Shown here: positions 33,804-46,742 of the stretch, one piece after another | How the letters are laid out: each line of letters begins with the position of its first letter | Position numbering within the stretch: the first letter of the stretch is position 1 | NCBI GenBank assembly: GCA_963576785.1 | Contig: OY756140.1 | Location: 682,001 to 746,000 of the forward strand | Direction of reading: 5' to 3' | Length of the DNA stretch: 64,000 bases | Source: Chlorophyllum brunneum | Taxonomy: Eukaryota; Basidiomycota; Agaricomycetes; Agaricales; Agaricaceae | Notes under the pieces: model-generated | Databases searched by the model: none | What the model saw: the letters and a program-made list of their open reading frames with translations, nothing else | Told to the model about the DNA's origin: nothing | Made by a program: the position numbers and the translations under genes

Positions 33804-36800
33804 TTATTGCGTCTGCGTCTGCATTTCGAAGGTCTTCGCTTTCCTCAAGATTTTCCTGAGAATAGTCACGACGTCTCGCATGGTCGGGTCCCTTTCCAGC
33901 CGTTCGATCTGTTGGGAAATGCTACGGAATGACGTCAGCATGAGCGCCCCCGAAATCTTGTGTAAAACCGAACCTCCTTGATCCTGCACGAATGACGCTG
34001 CAGTCTTTGATTAGATGTGGTGGAGAAATATTGCACACCGGACATTTGTTCTCGGGCACCTTGGTCCTCTTCTTCGAGGGCTCCCCGGTGGGCGAAAATG
34101 CTCGTTTGTGCGGACCTAACGGAAACGCGGGATAGACGAAATTGGAAATCGTATTTGAAATCGCTCGGGATGACGAAGCATTGTTTGGCGCCTGTGTGGG
34201 TTGATAGACTTGCATTGGAGTAGGTTGGGGGATGTATCTCGGCGCGATCAGCGGAGGTTGGGCTGTTCGCTGTGCCTGCATTGGGTTACTGGTGAGGGTA
34301 GGCTTTTGGATGATTGGTTTGGCCACAGGTGGCTGAGGTTTGATCGGGTGCAATGGTTGGCCAGCTATGAGTGACAGGTGTCCACGGGAATAAAGCACTT
34401 CGTCAATTGATTTGATCGCGGCGCTCTGGAGGGTATGTCGGGTATGTCAGCTCAAAGATATGACCAGACACTCTCATCACCTACCCGGGTCTCCCAGTCT
34501 TCGTCGTCAGCATGGAGAATCAAGATCTCCCGGTATTCAGCGAGGTTCTCTGATTTGTCTGTCATTGAACACTCGCCAAACCCATCGCCATGCCTCTCTC
34601 CACATAGACCACATTCCGGGTACTCCGGAACAATGGGTTTAGCAGGATGTGGCCGAGGCTTCTGAAGAGGGACGGGTATGTGCCCAGGACTAGAGTTCCG
34701 ATCTTGAAGTGTCTTACGCTGAACCTGCCGTCGAAGAGTCTCGAGGTCATCGTCGTCGTGTAGAACGTCACCCATGACAACATCACTTGTCGCGTCAACA
34801 GAATCCTCGCCGTCAGAAGCAGTATACGCGGAACCTGAGCCTTCTGACTTTGGCGGTTTCTTCCCTTTCTTTGGCTTCAACTGTTGCTCTGATCGTTCTG
34901 GAAGATCGTTAGCACCCATTTTCCTCTGTAAATATATGTTGAACGTTATTATCTGGTGTCATATCTGAACTCTGTCATGTACTCACTTGCGCAGCTGCAG
35001 CTGCCTTGCGACGCCCACGACCAGATTCGGCTTCCACCTGAATAGCTTCCGTCACTTGTTCCGCGTGAATTTTCTGGAGAGCTTGTGTCCAAGAGTCAGC
35101 CTGATCGTTGTCTTCGATCTCCTCGAGGCTATCTTTGTCCGCGGCCCAGACCTTGGCAAAAGAGAAATTCATGCCCTCCTTTGGCTTATCTTCCTCTTCA
35201 CCTGTAACTTCGGTCCGTTCAATGAGCTTGAGGATATCTTGGTCCGAGTCTGGGCAAGTTGAGGATCAAGTCATCAGACGACAGCAATTGTTGACACTCA
35301 CAGGTGATACCACGCGACTTTTCCCCCTCCCCTTCTTCTTCAAAGAGTGCTTGTGCTCCGTATGTCAGGATGGACTGGATGTTCTCGCCGGCTCCGTCAT
35401 CATCATCGCCCATCTTCTGGACAATCAAATGGTCAAGGACGAGTTTCTTCTTTCCAATCTGCATGATACGTTCTATCAATGATCATACCCGTGTTAGGCC
35501 TGAGGATTGAAGATAACGAATGCAAGCACACCCTCCGAAGAATCTTTGACCATGAGCTTGAAGACAAGGCACGTCTTCTTCTGGCCATAACGATATGCGC
35601 GAGCAATAGCCTGAGGAGCATGAATGATTATCCGGAATTCCATGACCAAACACACCTGTAGATCCTGGTGGGGATTGAAGTCGGGGTCGAAAATAATAAC
35701 AGTGTCGGCGCTCTAAGCGAGTATTCTCTTAGCACCGATCTCTTTTGATCAGTTAAACCAATAGAGCTCACGAAAAGATTAATTCCAACACCCTATATAG
35801 AAGTAAGCATGTGGCACCAATGTGGATGCAATGGACATACCCCAGCACGAGTCGTTAAAAGATATATAAAGACGTCAGATCCTGTTCGGTTGAATTCGTC
35901 CATTCCTTTCTGTCTATCTGTTCCTTTGGTATTGCCATCCTGGTAACTTCAGTATGGCACTAGACCAAAATACGAGAAAACATACCAAACGTAGATACTT
36001 AAAACCTTCCCCGACCAAGAAATCTTCAATCACATTCAACGCCAACACAAACTGCTACCGGGTCAGACCTTCACGCCCTTTCAAAGACAGCCGACAACCA
36101 AAACTTTACCTGACTAAATAATAGAACGCGGTGTCCACGCTCCTTCAACTTAGGCAATAATGACCTTAGTAACCTCAACTTTCCACTGGCATCAATGAGC
36201 TTTTCGTGAACCTCCCTTTCGTCGAGTTCCTTCGGCTCAATATCTTCGGAATAAAGATAAGGATGTTGTAGACACCTGAAATTATCAGCAGGACGAAGCT
36301 TTCAGGATAAAGGTCTTACTTTCTCACATGCATGAGTACATTGTTTAGTTTACCCTTAGCCGAGCCAAGGATGTTGGATTGGGCTAACCCGCTGAGAAGG
36401 TTGAAGTTGTGACCTATCACGCCACTCATTAGAGAGTGCCACAAGATATAGTGGTTTGGTTAAGAACACCCACTCATGATTGAGCGAACCACCTCCTTTT
36501 GCAATGGCGTCATGGAGACAGGAACAATGACTTCGTTCTGTGCAAAGAATCACCAATCAAAGATCCCTCACGCACGTGTAGAATCGCATACCTTAGCTGG
36601 AAGCTGCAAAACCTCACTCTTGATCCGACGCAAGAAGTACGGTCGTAGGCGATTGTGTAGGGTCTTGATACTCTCCTCGTCTAGTTCTGCGTATTCCTTC
36701 TCCAATCTCTCCAAGTCTGCCCATTCCTCCGGATCAAGAAAGTTCATAAGATTGAACAGCTCACGGATGTTATTGTTAAGTGGTGTCTAAGTGTACGTCG

Positions 36801-39800
36801 GTCAGTAGAGAGAAACGTCATATGTGCTGAGGGACTCACCCCGGTCATGATGAGACGGTGGATGCTGTTCAACTCGTTGAGTTTTCGGAACAACAAGCTA
36901 GTGTCACTTTTCACTGTATAGCAGCGAGATTAGAGTTCCAGCTTCACAAAAACAAACAAACACAAGAAAGCACCCACATCGTTGACCTTCATCAACAATT
37001 AACACCTCCCACCGATTTTGGTTCTTAAAAACCGTCGTAAAATCCCTCCCCGTGATATTCTCATACGTGGTCACGAGCACATGAAATTTTGCCGGGGTGT
37101 TGGTCGGGGGATGATTTTTGTGGACCAACTCGAACTTCTTGATGACGTCTCTCGCTTTCTTCTCGCCATAAAACGGGACAACACGAAGATTGGGTGCCCA
37201 ACGCTCAAACTCTCGGACCCAGTTCGTTATCGTTGAGTTCGGGACTACGACTAAGGCGGGGAAGGCTTTCCACTTCTGCGCGATGAAACCTAGGAAAGCA
37301 GTGACCTGAACAGTTTTACCCTGAAAACATAACTCGTTAGATTGTTTAGTTTAGAGCGAGAAAAAGATACCCACGAGACCCATCTCGTCCGCAAGGATAC
37401 ACTGTTGGTGATTCCACCAGTTATTACACAGCCAGTTAAAACCATCAACTTGGAACGGCATCAATTTGAGGCCGGAAGCCTGACCAAGTTGCAAGCCTGC
37501 TGCATCTTCGAGGTAATACTTCTTCATGTACCCATCCTTAGCTCGATTATCGAATTGTTTTGCATGTGCCACACTAAGTTTGGGAACTTCCACAGTCCGC
37601 GAGAAAACGAATCGTTTGAAAGCGCTCGTGTAATTGTCGTGACCTTTCTCTCCTGGTCGGGGTGGCGAGTCCCACGAAGCTGGAGGCGGTCCATTTAACT
37701 TCAATTCTGGAGCCAGGATTGGTCAAAACATACCTTCATCATAACCCAAATCATCCCATTTAATAAACGCCCAAACGACTTGCCTCATCTCCTTCATTGA
37801 GATTGTCTGCCCGGTCCGCTCTTCCCATTGTTCCGCCGTCTCGGTATTATCCAACGAGGGCAACTCTCCCTCATCAAATATCTTCTGCTTTATCTCCTCC
37901 AATTCTTCTTTCACCTCCCCATCCTCTTCCCCTTCATTTTCATCGTCTGAAATCACAACTCGCTGTTTTCTGTTCTTCTGTAACTTACTACCCGGGTTTG
38001 ATTTCTTTGGCACCCAAAGCACGATATCCAACACCCGGTCCACTGTCTTCCAAGCAGGCGGAATCCACCTCTCAGCATCCAATAAAGCATCACTGGGCAG
38101 CTTCGGTGTCGCAGCCCCAGGTTTCACCGATGAAGCTCTTGAATCCTCTACGCCAGCCGCAATTTCAAACACTGTCTCCCCTGCTGCGCCCTCCTTCTCT
38201 TTATCGTCTACAGGCTCATTTAGTAGCTCGACCTTGGTGCCACCACTTAGAAAATTCTTTAGCTTGCTCGCGTTGGTCGATACGAGCCACATGTGTGGCA
38301 CCCATGATAGCCTACGATAACTCCTGTCCTGCCACTTAACAAGGTATTCCCTTGGCAGCCTTTCTTTGTACGAAGGTGGTTGATCCTTTGGACGAGCAGG
38401 TTCAGTTGCGGTCAGAGGATACGGACGCCAAGCAATGATTTTATCCAAAGGATATCGATAGGATGTGCAATCCGCGCAAAGCCAGGAAGTGTCTATCTGA
38501 TAGTATTCAGCGATTTCCGGGAGCGAGGCGTCCTCGAGGAGCGATGCGGGATGGCGGAGATGAGCGTAATGAGATAGCCGTTTACATGTGAGACAACGAT
38601 AAAGGAGCTCGCGAGGTGTTGTGTCTGTAGCTGGCTTTACTGATTCTTCTCGGACGGATTCTTGAGAGGCATCAGTCATAGCCACATCCTCACCACCCCT
38701 TTGAACCAGAGCCAGAGCTGAAAAAGGAACATCTGCCAAAGGCTTGAGGACGGTCTCCATGCACCCCATACAGATTCCGCCCTTTGAACACGGACCTGAC
38801 GCAAAAATGATTCCGTACGTATATTTTGCAATCTTGGGATGTACTCACCACAAATGAAATCCGTTGTTTCCTGTATTTCGAGCTCTTTACGCCTGGGAGG
38901 AGCACCTTCTGCTTCATCTCCATGTTCTTTTTTCCATTTTGTAATTTCGCATCCACGAATTGCCTTGAGCACCTCATCACGCTGAGTCTGAGCCATACAT
39001 CCCCAATGAGCGGAAACGCAGCACTTCAAGCTACCAACCAGTCAGTTCGGAGTTGCAAACCCTAAGCAAAGTTTACCACATACCATCGAACCCAGCCTCC
39101 CAGTCTCTCAATTCTCTCCTCGTCATCAGTCTCCTCATCACTGTTAGCCTTCTTCCTCTTGCCCTTTCTCTTCTTCCATGCCACCAATTGTAGATTCGCC
39201 GGTTGCAGATGGCACTTCTCACAAATTCCGCGATGAGCTCTCAATGGCTTATCTTCGTCATCCGAGAAATAGTCCAAGTCAATATTTTCAATAGGCTTGA
39301 CGGTTCCATACTCTGGCCTGGCACCCTTTGGCTTCACCACAGCCCTTTGTTTACCTTTGGCCTTCTTGGCTCTCCATCTTCGTCGACCACCGAAATGCTC
39401 ATCGTCATCACTGTCCACCTCTGACTCTCCATAATCCTCATCATCATCGGCATATCCCATAGGCTTCAGCTTCAGCCTCAACTGCCTCGACCTCGTAGCC
39501 CTACGCGTCGACGGGCCTTCGTCATCATCGTCAGTCACAGTCAACACGACCCTCCTCGTCTTTTTAGGACTGAAAGGTAGTTGCTGCGAGTCTCTATGAA
39601 TCCTCGCACCCCGCCGACTAGGACGTCTGATGGATGAATCGTCATCATCATATTCGTCGAGTTCGTCTACCTCGTCGTCGTCAGAGTAGGATGAGGGTGT
39701 GAGAGAACTGAGAGAAGATTCGCTTCGACTTGGGATGCTGATTCCGAGAACAACACGGTCTAGAGGATGAATGTATGTTGCGGTAGGTTCAAACGGGTCA

Positions 39801-40266
39801 AGGGCGCCCTCGGCCTGTTTGCGTTCTGTAGAGGGCAAGGTTCGGAATATGTAAGCGGTACGGGTGCCGTGTACTACGCACTGTAGATTTCAAGCAGAAT
39901 CGGAAAATTCTTGTCGAAGCCCTTTGCAGAATACTGGAGAGAAAGACGCGTTTTAAATGCAATAGAGACGCGCCTTGCAGGCGAAAAACGCACCCGATGA
40001 GCAATTCCACCTTTGAACCGAGCAAAATACCAGAGATTTCCATCTTGCTGGTATTCACCAATGATTTCATCTATGTTTGGAAGCAAAGAAGACTCCTTCA
40101 CAGGCTTATACTGGGCTCTGCGTTCCGTGGAAAGTTGGGGAAGAGAGACATGAGAGAACACCTCTGCCCGAGCTGGCTTCACGTCATTTATTGAGGATAT
40201 GGCGTTTGCTGGGGAGGCCTCGTCGATGACTATTACAGATGTAGACTTTGAGGACGCCCTGGACAT
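33804..40266 (-). CDS. CHD-family chromatin remodeller with PHD and chromo regions, Mit1-like
   Basis: This resembles Mit1, the remodeller of the fission-yeast SHREC heterochromatin complex, and animal CHD3/4. The ATG at 40266 is followed by a ~300-residue region with acidic runs and basic stretches ([16 protein letters not shown], DDDEDYGES). An extended PHD region has paired cysteines ([54 protein letters not shown]). Chromodomain-like segments follow ([19 protein letters not shown] and [15 protein letters not shown]). The SNF2 motor has [30 protein letters not shown] (motif II DEGQ), TPLNNN, VLLFSQFV, LTTRAGGVGINL and ARAYRYGQ. The tail carries two CCHC-like knuckles ([15 protein letters not shown] and [15 protein letters not shown]) and ends in a coiled coil. 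The exon count is high and some edges are approximate. Confidence 0.88.
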
Positions 40267-40478
40267 TCCTTGACAAAGCCAAGTATCGCGAGGCTGAAGG
40301 GGCGTGGTGAGGGTTTGAGGAAGGAAATGAATGAGGACGAATCACAAATCCAATTACGGCAGGTAGGCCTAATTAACGCGCGCGCCAAACCGTGACAAAT
40401 TATAGTCATGATGCAGAGTGCAAAGCATTAATTAAAAAGATATACAGACATTATACAATGAATTTGAGTAATAGATAA

Positions 40479-41660
40479 TCAATTCAGGCTTAGGTTAACA
40501 TTCATCTCCAAAAGCCATTGGTGACACTGCTGAGCCACCTCTTCCCCATGATCTGTACATAAAAGGGTGGTGAGTGTCTATTATGACGTTGGAAAAGAGG
40601 GATGCATACTAATGCAAAACGCATGTGGTATAAAAGGCTCGCCAAGAGTGATCCGCAAAGACCCAGTATCTGGTTTGAAATTACTCAGGATATGGTGTCG
40701 TTGCTTGCCAACCCAGCCGTCGCGATCCGCAAAGTAGAACCAGAGACGTTGACGGTGTTGTTGTAGCAAGGTAACATCGAGATCGCGTATTTCGAGCATC
40801 TCCTCATCGCCCATGCGTAATGTGGCACGAACGCTTTCGGGGCTCCGTATAAGCTCACGAAGGACTTTGAGCTGGGTTATTGGCCACTCGCGACCTACGA
40901 GCCTATGAAGAAGACAGAGAGGGAAGTGGCGGCCGATAACAGACAAGCGAGCGATGACACGTCTCGGAACAGGTCTAAATAGAGCCTAATTCGAAATTCA
41001 CCAAAGGTGAAAACACAGGAAAGCCTGTGCTCACCGACAATTTTTTACCGTTTGGGGTGTCGGCAATATGGCAGATAGTGGGGAAAAGGAGGAACACGCC
41101 GGCGACAAGGTCGGGACGTTCCTTGAGCACCTGGAACACTGGTAAACAAAATACCGAGACAGAGGTGGTCTGAAACTCGCCTGCAACGCGACCCAGGCGC
41201 CAACACTGTGGCCGATGAGCATGACTCTGGCGGGGGCGAATTCTGCGACGGTTGCATCAAAGACCTGGAGTGCGCTTTGGACCTGGGACACCAAGCTATG
41301 TCTGGAGTGTGGATTAGTATCTTTGTATATCCCAGGCGTGTGGTCTATGTGTGCATGGGCGAGAATGGCAAGGTTTTCTGTAACATCCTTGCCTTGCAGA
41401 GCAGTCAGAAAAGGAGTGTAGAAATCAAGCAGACCAGGATTCCCTGGGGAGGGTGAGAGAGGTATGTAAGGGGAGGGCTGGAGCGACGGACCTGGGATAA
41501 ATAGGACGATGGTTTCTATACGAAGGCCGGGCTTGAGGGGTGGCCACCAGAGACAGTGGGCAGGGCCGAGGGGTGGGGGATGGTTGAAAACGGCGTTTAT
41601 GTAAGGACCATGTGAGGGTCTTGAGTGCAGAGGAGAGAGAAACGAAGGAAGACTGGCCAT
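40479..41660 (-). CDS. lipid-droplet-associated hydrolase (LDAH/DUF2305 alpha/beta hydrolase)
   Basis: This serine hydrolase family sits on lipid droplets and is linked to neutral-lipid or sterol-ester turnover. The ATG at 41660 starts MASLPSFLSPLHSRPSHG. The oxyanion strand ETIVLFIPGPS is followed by DFYTPFLTAL and AHAHIDHTPG, then the nucleophile elbow LIGHSVGAWVAL, where the Ser is catalytic. The next exons give RPDLVAGVFLLFPT and a cap region. LWFYFADRDGWV holds the expected catalytic Asp, and DHGEE near the C-terminus probably holds the catalytic His (PHAFC is another candidate). The stop is at 40479. Its start codon is only 75 bp from that of Sec8. Confidence 0.88.
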
Positions 41661-41735
41661 TGCTTTGGCCAGCCGGCTGGAGTGGATGTCTATGTTGAGA
41701 CTGTCGAGGAACAGCCCAAAAAGGAAATCAATTCG
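41661..41735. promoter_or_regulatory. 75-bp bidirectional promoter between LDAH and Sec8
   Basis: Only 75 bp separate the divergent ATGs at 41660 (minus) and 41736 (plus). Either the promoters and leaders are extremely compact, or the transcripts start inside one another's coding sequence. No TATA box is seen. Confidence 0.5.
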
Positions 41736-44700
41736 ATGGCCCGATCAATCCCTCACGACGCCTTGGCTCTGTCCATGTCCCGCGTTCCTCCCTTCCCAAC
41801 CCGCCGCCGCTCGCCCTCCCACTCCGCCGCAACACGGCCCCTCCACATCTCCCGCCCCATCTCCAGGCCACAGACACCACCCATCTCTCCCACCCATGTC
41901 CCCCCCAATACCGCCCCCATAGGCCCCTCTCGCCCACAGCGATCAGAACTCAGAGGCCGCGCCGCAGACAATGGCACCACCCCCGCCGACCGTGGTCGCT
42001 ATAGGGACAGCACCACCACAGCCCGCTCCGACTCCTCGGCCCAGCCACGCTCCCAGCACGCCAACGCCAGACCCAGGCCAACCAGAACCCTCACTGGCAG
42101 CACCGACGACGGGGCCGAGACTACCCCCACATCTCTGACGTCAGTCATGTCTGCCTTCCAAGCTGCAGGCACACGGCGGCGTGCCATGACAAATGGAAGC
42201 GATGACTTTGAGCACCAGCGACACAGGCAGGGCGAGATTGAAGCCGAAAAGGCACGACAGCAGCGCATCCAGGAAAATGCAATGAAGAGAAAGGGCAACA
42301 CCAGAGCCGGAGACATTGATGGTGCGTAAATCCATACGACCGCACCACTCCCCTTCTCCCTTACCCTGGCTCATTCATCATCAGCTGTTCTCGACGAAAT
42401 CAAGGACGGATGGGAGTTCATGATCGAAACCGATGTAAGACCACCCCCATCTTATCTTCCTGTAGCCTTCCATAATCCCCAAATCAGTTTAACAATGTCG
42501 ATCTCGCTCTCCAATTACTTGACGAAGCCGCAGACGGCACAGACATGGAGTCCTTCAGACGCACCAGACGCATGTTATCCAAGGCTCTCAAAGGCTCAGT
42601 CGATAGTGCGTACCGCTGCACGCCAGTCGACGCAACATACATCTCACTTGTGACCAGAGCACTACCAGGCTTTTGCTGCGTCATTGCCACATCACGCCTC
42701 GCTCCTCAACTACCTTACCACGACCCAGAAACAAATCTCCGATGCACGAACCTCCTTGCTCGAATCCAAGGAGGCTCTAGGCAACAAGCGTGCCGACCTT
42801 GTTCAGCTGTGGTCCCGGGGTCACCAATTAGAAGAAATGATCAAGATCCTAGACGAAATGTGAGTTCCATACCCAGCAACCGTATTAGTTCACCCACAAG
42901 CCTCCCTTCCCAGCGAACGCCTAAAAACCGTCCCTGATCTTCTCGAAACTCTAATGTCCGAAAAGAGGCTATTACAGGCCGCAATTTTGCTTGTGCGCAG
43001 TCTAAAAATAATCAACAAACCCGATATGGTGGAAATAGGTGCCGTCTCTGACTTGAGAGGTTATCTCGTGGGACAAGAAACGGTACCCTCTTCCCAGTGT
43101 TGCAACCCATCGTTGGCTGACTACCCTGGACAGGCCCTTAGAGATATCCTAATCGATGAACTCCAAAGCCATCTATACCTCAAATCCTTTTGGTGTGAAT
43201 CCCGCTGGTCGGCGTACCAACCTGGCCAACAGTCATGTAAGTCCATCTCTACCCATCCCCTCAGGTTACCCTAACCCTCTTCCCAAGTCCCCACCGTCGA
43301 ATTCGAATCCGAAATCGACACCAAACCCCGCACAAGTGCCCAATCCTCCCCAATCTCCCCCTCATTCCGTCAAACCCGTCTCACCCGCTTCCTCAGCGAC
43401 CTCTCAATGCGAACAAATGATCCTCCATACGACATCAACGACCAAGCTACCACATCCTCGCCTCACATCCCCTCAACCTCCACTTCTTTCAACAGCCTCC
43501 AAAATTCGAATAGCGCAAACCCTGACGCAGATTCGTTTGCATACATGGAAACACTGTTGGAATCACTTGCAGTGTTAGGAAAGCTTTGCTCAGCATTAGA
43601 CAACATTGGCCAGAGGTTATCTGCTGAGGTGTTTGCTCTGGTAGAGACCACATTGGACGAGGTTGAAGAACGAACTGAATACACTAAACGTCAAAACGCT
43701 GGCTCAACAGGTCCTGTTCCTGGTGGTTGGGTAGGTAAATCCGATAGTGTGTACTTGTTCATGTCGGGCGCCGGCGGGAAGCCTGTCCCTCTTACTCCTA
43801 CGACCTCACGAAAGGGGGGGAAGGGTAAAGATCCACCAGTGAAATCTTCAATGCTGAGGTTGGCAGCGCTGGAGAGTTCGGCGAAACACATGGATCACGA
43901 AGTTCTGAAGGATTTGTTTTGGACGCTGTATTCAAAGTTGGATGCGGTTGCCCAGGGATTGAGGGTCGTCTCAGAGGTTGCAAACCGGATAGGTTCGGTG
44001 AGTGAGATGTTCAACGTGTCGTGCATATTTTATTCAGTGTCCATCGTGCCTGGTGCAGAGGCGAGATTTTAAGGATACGTCTGGTGCGAAACCTGGGTCG
44101 TTATTTCCGTTGACAGAGGTTTGGGCTCCTGTTCAAGCCGAGGTGAGAGTACAGAGAATTTTGTTGAACGTCTACCCACTGGATATAGGTCCGAACACTG
44201 ATTCAAGACTACGTTACTGACGAGCAACGGGGTCTTGTATCTGGCAGAAACCCCATCTCCTCGATTAACGAGATCCTACGAGATGGCAAGTTCTCTCGGG
44301 ACAAAGGAAAAGTAGGCTACCTCCTTCACAACATCTTCGAAATATTCATGCGGTGTTCCCCAGTCCGTGTTCAGATTCACCGACACTGATTTGAAACGGA
44401 TATCCAGGAGCTTAAAATTACACGAAGAAGGGCTTACAAGAGTGCTCAAAGAAACTATGCCAGGGCTCGTACACTCCAACACAGGCGACAACCTACGAGA
44501 TTCTCTCGCATCTCCAACAACAACCACCGCACCCAGCATCTCTGCGTCCACAGCAACAATAAACCCAACAGATGATCGAATGCTGGGAGGGATGGACCAA
44601 CACCATAGATTGCTGATCAAACCTGATACGTTTAATGTGACGGTTTTATTTCAGCCCACACTAGCATTTCTGGATCGTGTTGTGGATGTATTACCAGCTG

Positions 44701-46663
44701 GACTGGAGAGTGCGAAAGCGTCCAGTGCGGTGCTAGACGAGTTTGTGTTGAAGATGTATTTACCGCAGTTGGAAGAGAAGGTGCTGGATTTATTCCATAC
44801 AGCAGTTGCGGGTACGTTTCAGATACTTTTTTTCGAACTGTTGAGTAAATTAATCCCTTATCAGGACCGGAATCGTTCCTAACCGATCCGTTATCTACGA
44901 ACCTGTCATCTGAACCACTTATAAAGGTAATCCCCCCTCTGACCTCACCTAAACTTCACTGATATACACACTGCTCAGGCCAGTACGCAACTAATGGCAC
45001 TAATCAATTCTCTCTGTGTAATGCTCCGTACCACGCCATTCCACAGAGAAAACTACTCCCGCCTCATTCTCGGCGTCGTCATCCAATTCTATCAACGTTG
45101 TAGTGACCGATTCCAAGCGCTAACGACAGTTCCATCTACCTCATCAACGGGAGAACAGAAAGTCGCCTTGGGCGCCATGTGGGCACAGAGGTCGGAGTTG
45201 ACGCCATGTTTGGCAGAGTTGTCGGCCACGTCTGTTCGTTCTCCCGCCGTATGCATGCTGGAGAGTGATGTGTCTGACGTGTTTTGTTTTGACATCTCTT
45301 TTGCAGGAGAGTGATTTGCTGAAACAGAAGCAGCTTTGCCGACAACAAACCAATATTGAGATTGAACTATTAGGCAGAAAGTCGATTGCCAAAGAGGATC
45401 TGATACCTTCTGTGAGGAACTTGTCGGCTCTTGCGAGTTTATACCGCAGTGTTGTACGTCTTCTTCTAGTGCCGCTTTTGGGTCGCGGAAGCAACTAGGC
45501 TGACACATGCATGCAGGCGTGGTTTGCGCAGGAACTGAGTGCACTCAGAGCGAAACCCAACGACTCATTATTATCACCCACGTCCCCGAATGGCTTGGAA
45601 GGTCTTACGAGCCATACGCCCTTTTCCCCCTTCATTCCCCCCCCACCGCCAAGTAACGATGATGGCGTGCTACAGCTCCCTTTGTCAAGAGAAATGGCCT
45701 TGTATGTTTTGATCTTGTGCTCCAGATACTAAAGTTGACGGCTTTTATAGACGCTTTCAGGCTCTTCTCAAGACCTACGAACAGCTCTCTGGTTTGATCT
45801 TAGATACCCTGAGGATTGATCTTCGCTGTCGGGCTATATATTACTTGGAAGCTGCCATGCGACACGTAGGGTTCCTTTCGTTGGACAGCCGCTCGCATGG
45901 TTACTAACAAGCGTATTGTTTAGGGTAATTACGCACTCACATACGAAGTGACGGAGCCCGACCCATACATTGTCGACCTTAACACCGACCTAGTGCAATG
46001 TGATGATATCACGTCGACTAGTCTACCGCCAAAGGAGCGACAGTAGGTCCCCTACTAATCGAAGGTTCTTGACTTTAGGAACTCACAGCTGTATAGTTAT
46101 GTTTTCACTGGCGTTGGTCACCTAATGGAGTATATGCTGATCTCAGATGCTCGGCTATTACGGCTACCAAACGACTACGGGATTAAGAAGATGATGCGAA
46201 ACATGCTAGCATTGCAGCAAAGCATCAAGACACTCACCAATGATCAACAACATACTGAGTTTGAGCGAGCGAAACAGTATTACTCTCTATACTACCTCAC
46301 GCCTCAGGTAAAATTTCTTGCACCTCTAGGTTTCATATCGCAAGAGATACTCACAGTTGGTGGGATCTTAGGATATGCTTGATCAAATTCGCCAAAAGCA
46401 GTTATTCAATTTTGACGAGTACAAAACAATGCTGAGCTTCCAGTGTGGCGTTAATCCCGCAGAAGGTGATGCGGGAGTCGCGAAGGCTACTGACCGCAAG
46501 TATAACATGTATGTCATAGAGCTACATGGATTGGTAATGGATGATTCGTAGCATACATTTAGTTTCGTTCTGGGATCTGCACCACATTCATAATTATTCT
46601 CCGTTTTTGACTTCCGTTGATGGGACGCCACTCACTAAGCATCATGAGGCTTCACAACGATGA
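41736..46663 (+). CDS. SEC8: exocyst complex component Sec8 (EXOC4)
   Basis: Sec8 is a rod-shaped core subunit of the exocyst, which tethers secretory vesicles at sites of polarised growth such as hyphal tips. The start at 41736 opens a ~190-residue Ser/Pro/Arg-rich N-terminal extension not present in yeast Sec8. The Sec8 N-terminal helical domain follows: EIKDGWEFMIETD, FNNVDLALQLLDEAADGTDM, FRRTRRMLSKALKGSVD, MIKILDEI, LKTVPDLLETLMSEKRLLQA, and DILIDELQSHLYLKSFW, the most conserved stretch. Further anchors are DYVTDEQRG-like sequence near 44.2 kb, FRFTDTDLKRISRSLKLHEEG and HLMEYMLISDARLLRLPNDYG. It ends LVSFWDLHHIHNYSPFL before the stop at 46663. About twenty short introns interrupt it; not every edge was verified. 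It converges on the LYR gene 80 bp away. Confidence 0.92.
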
Positions 46664-46742
46664 ATAGTCAACGTGGATCAATAAGTATCCGAGAATACAA
46701 CGCCGTGGTGGTATACTCCTAGGGTTCAGCACAAACTCTTAT

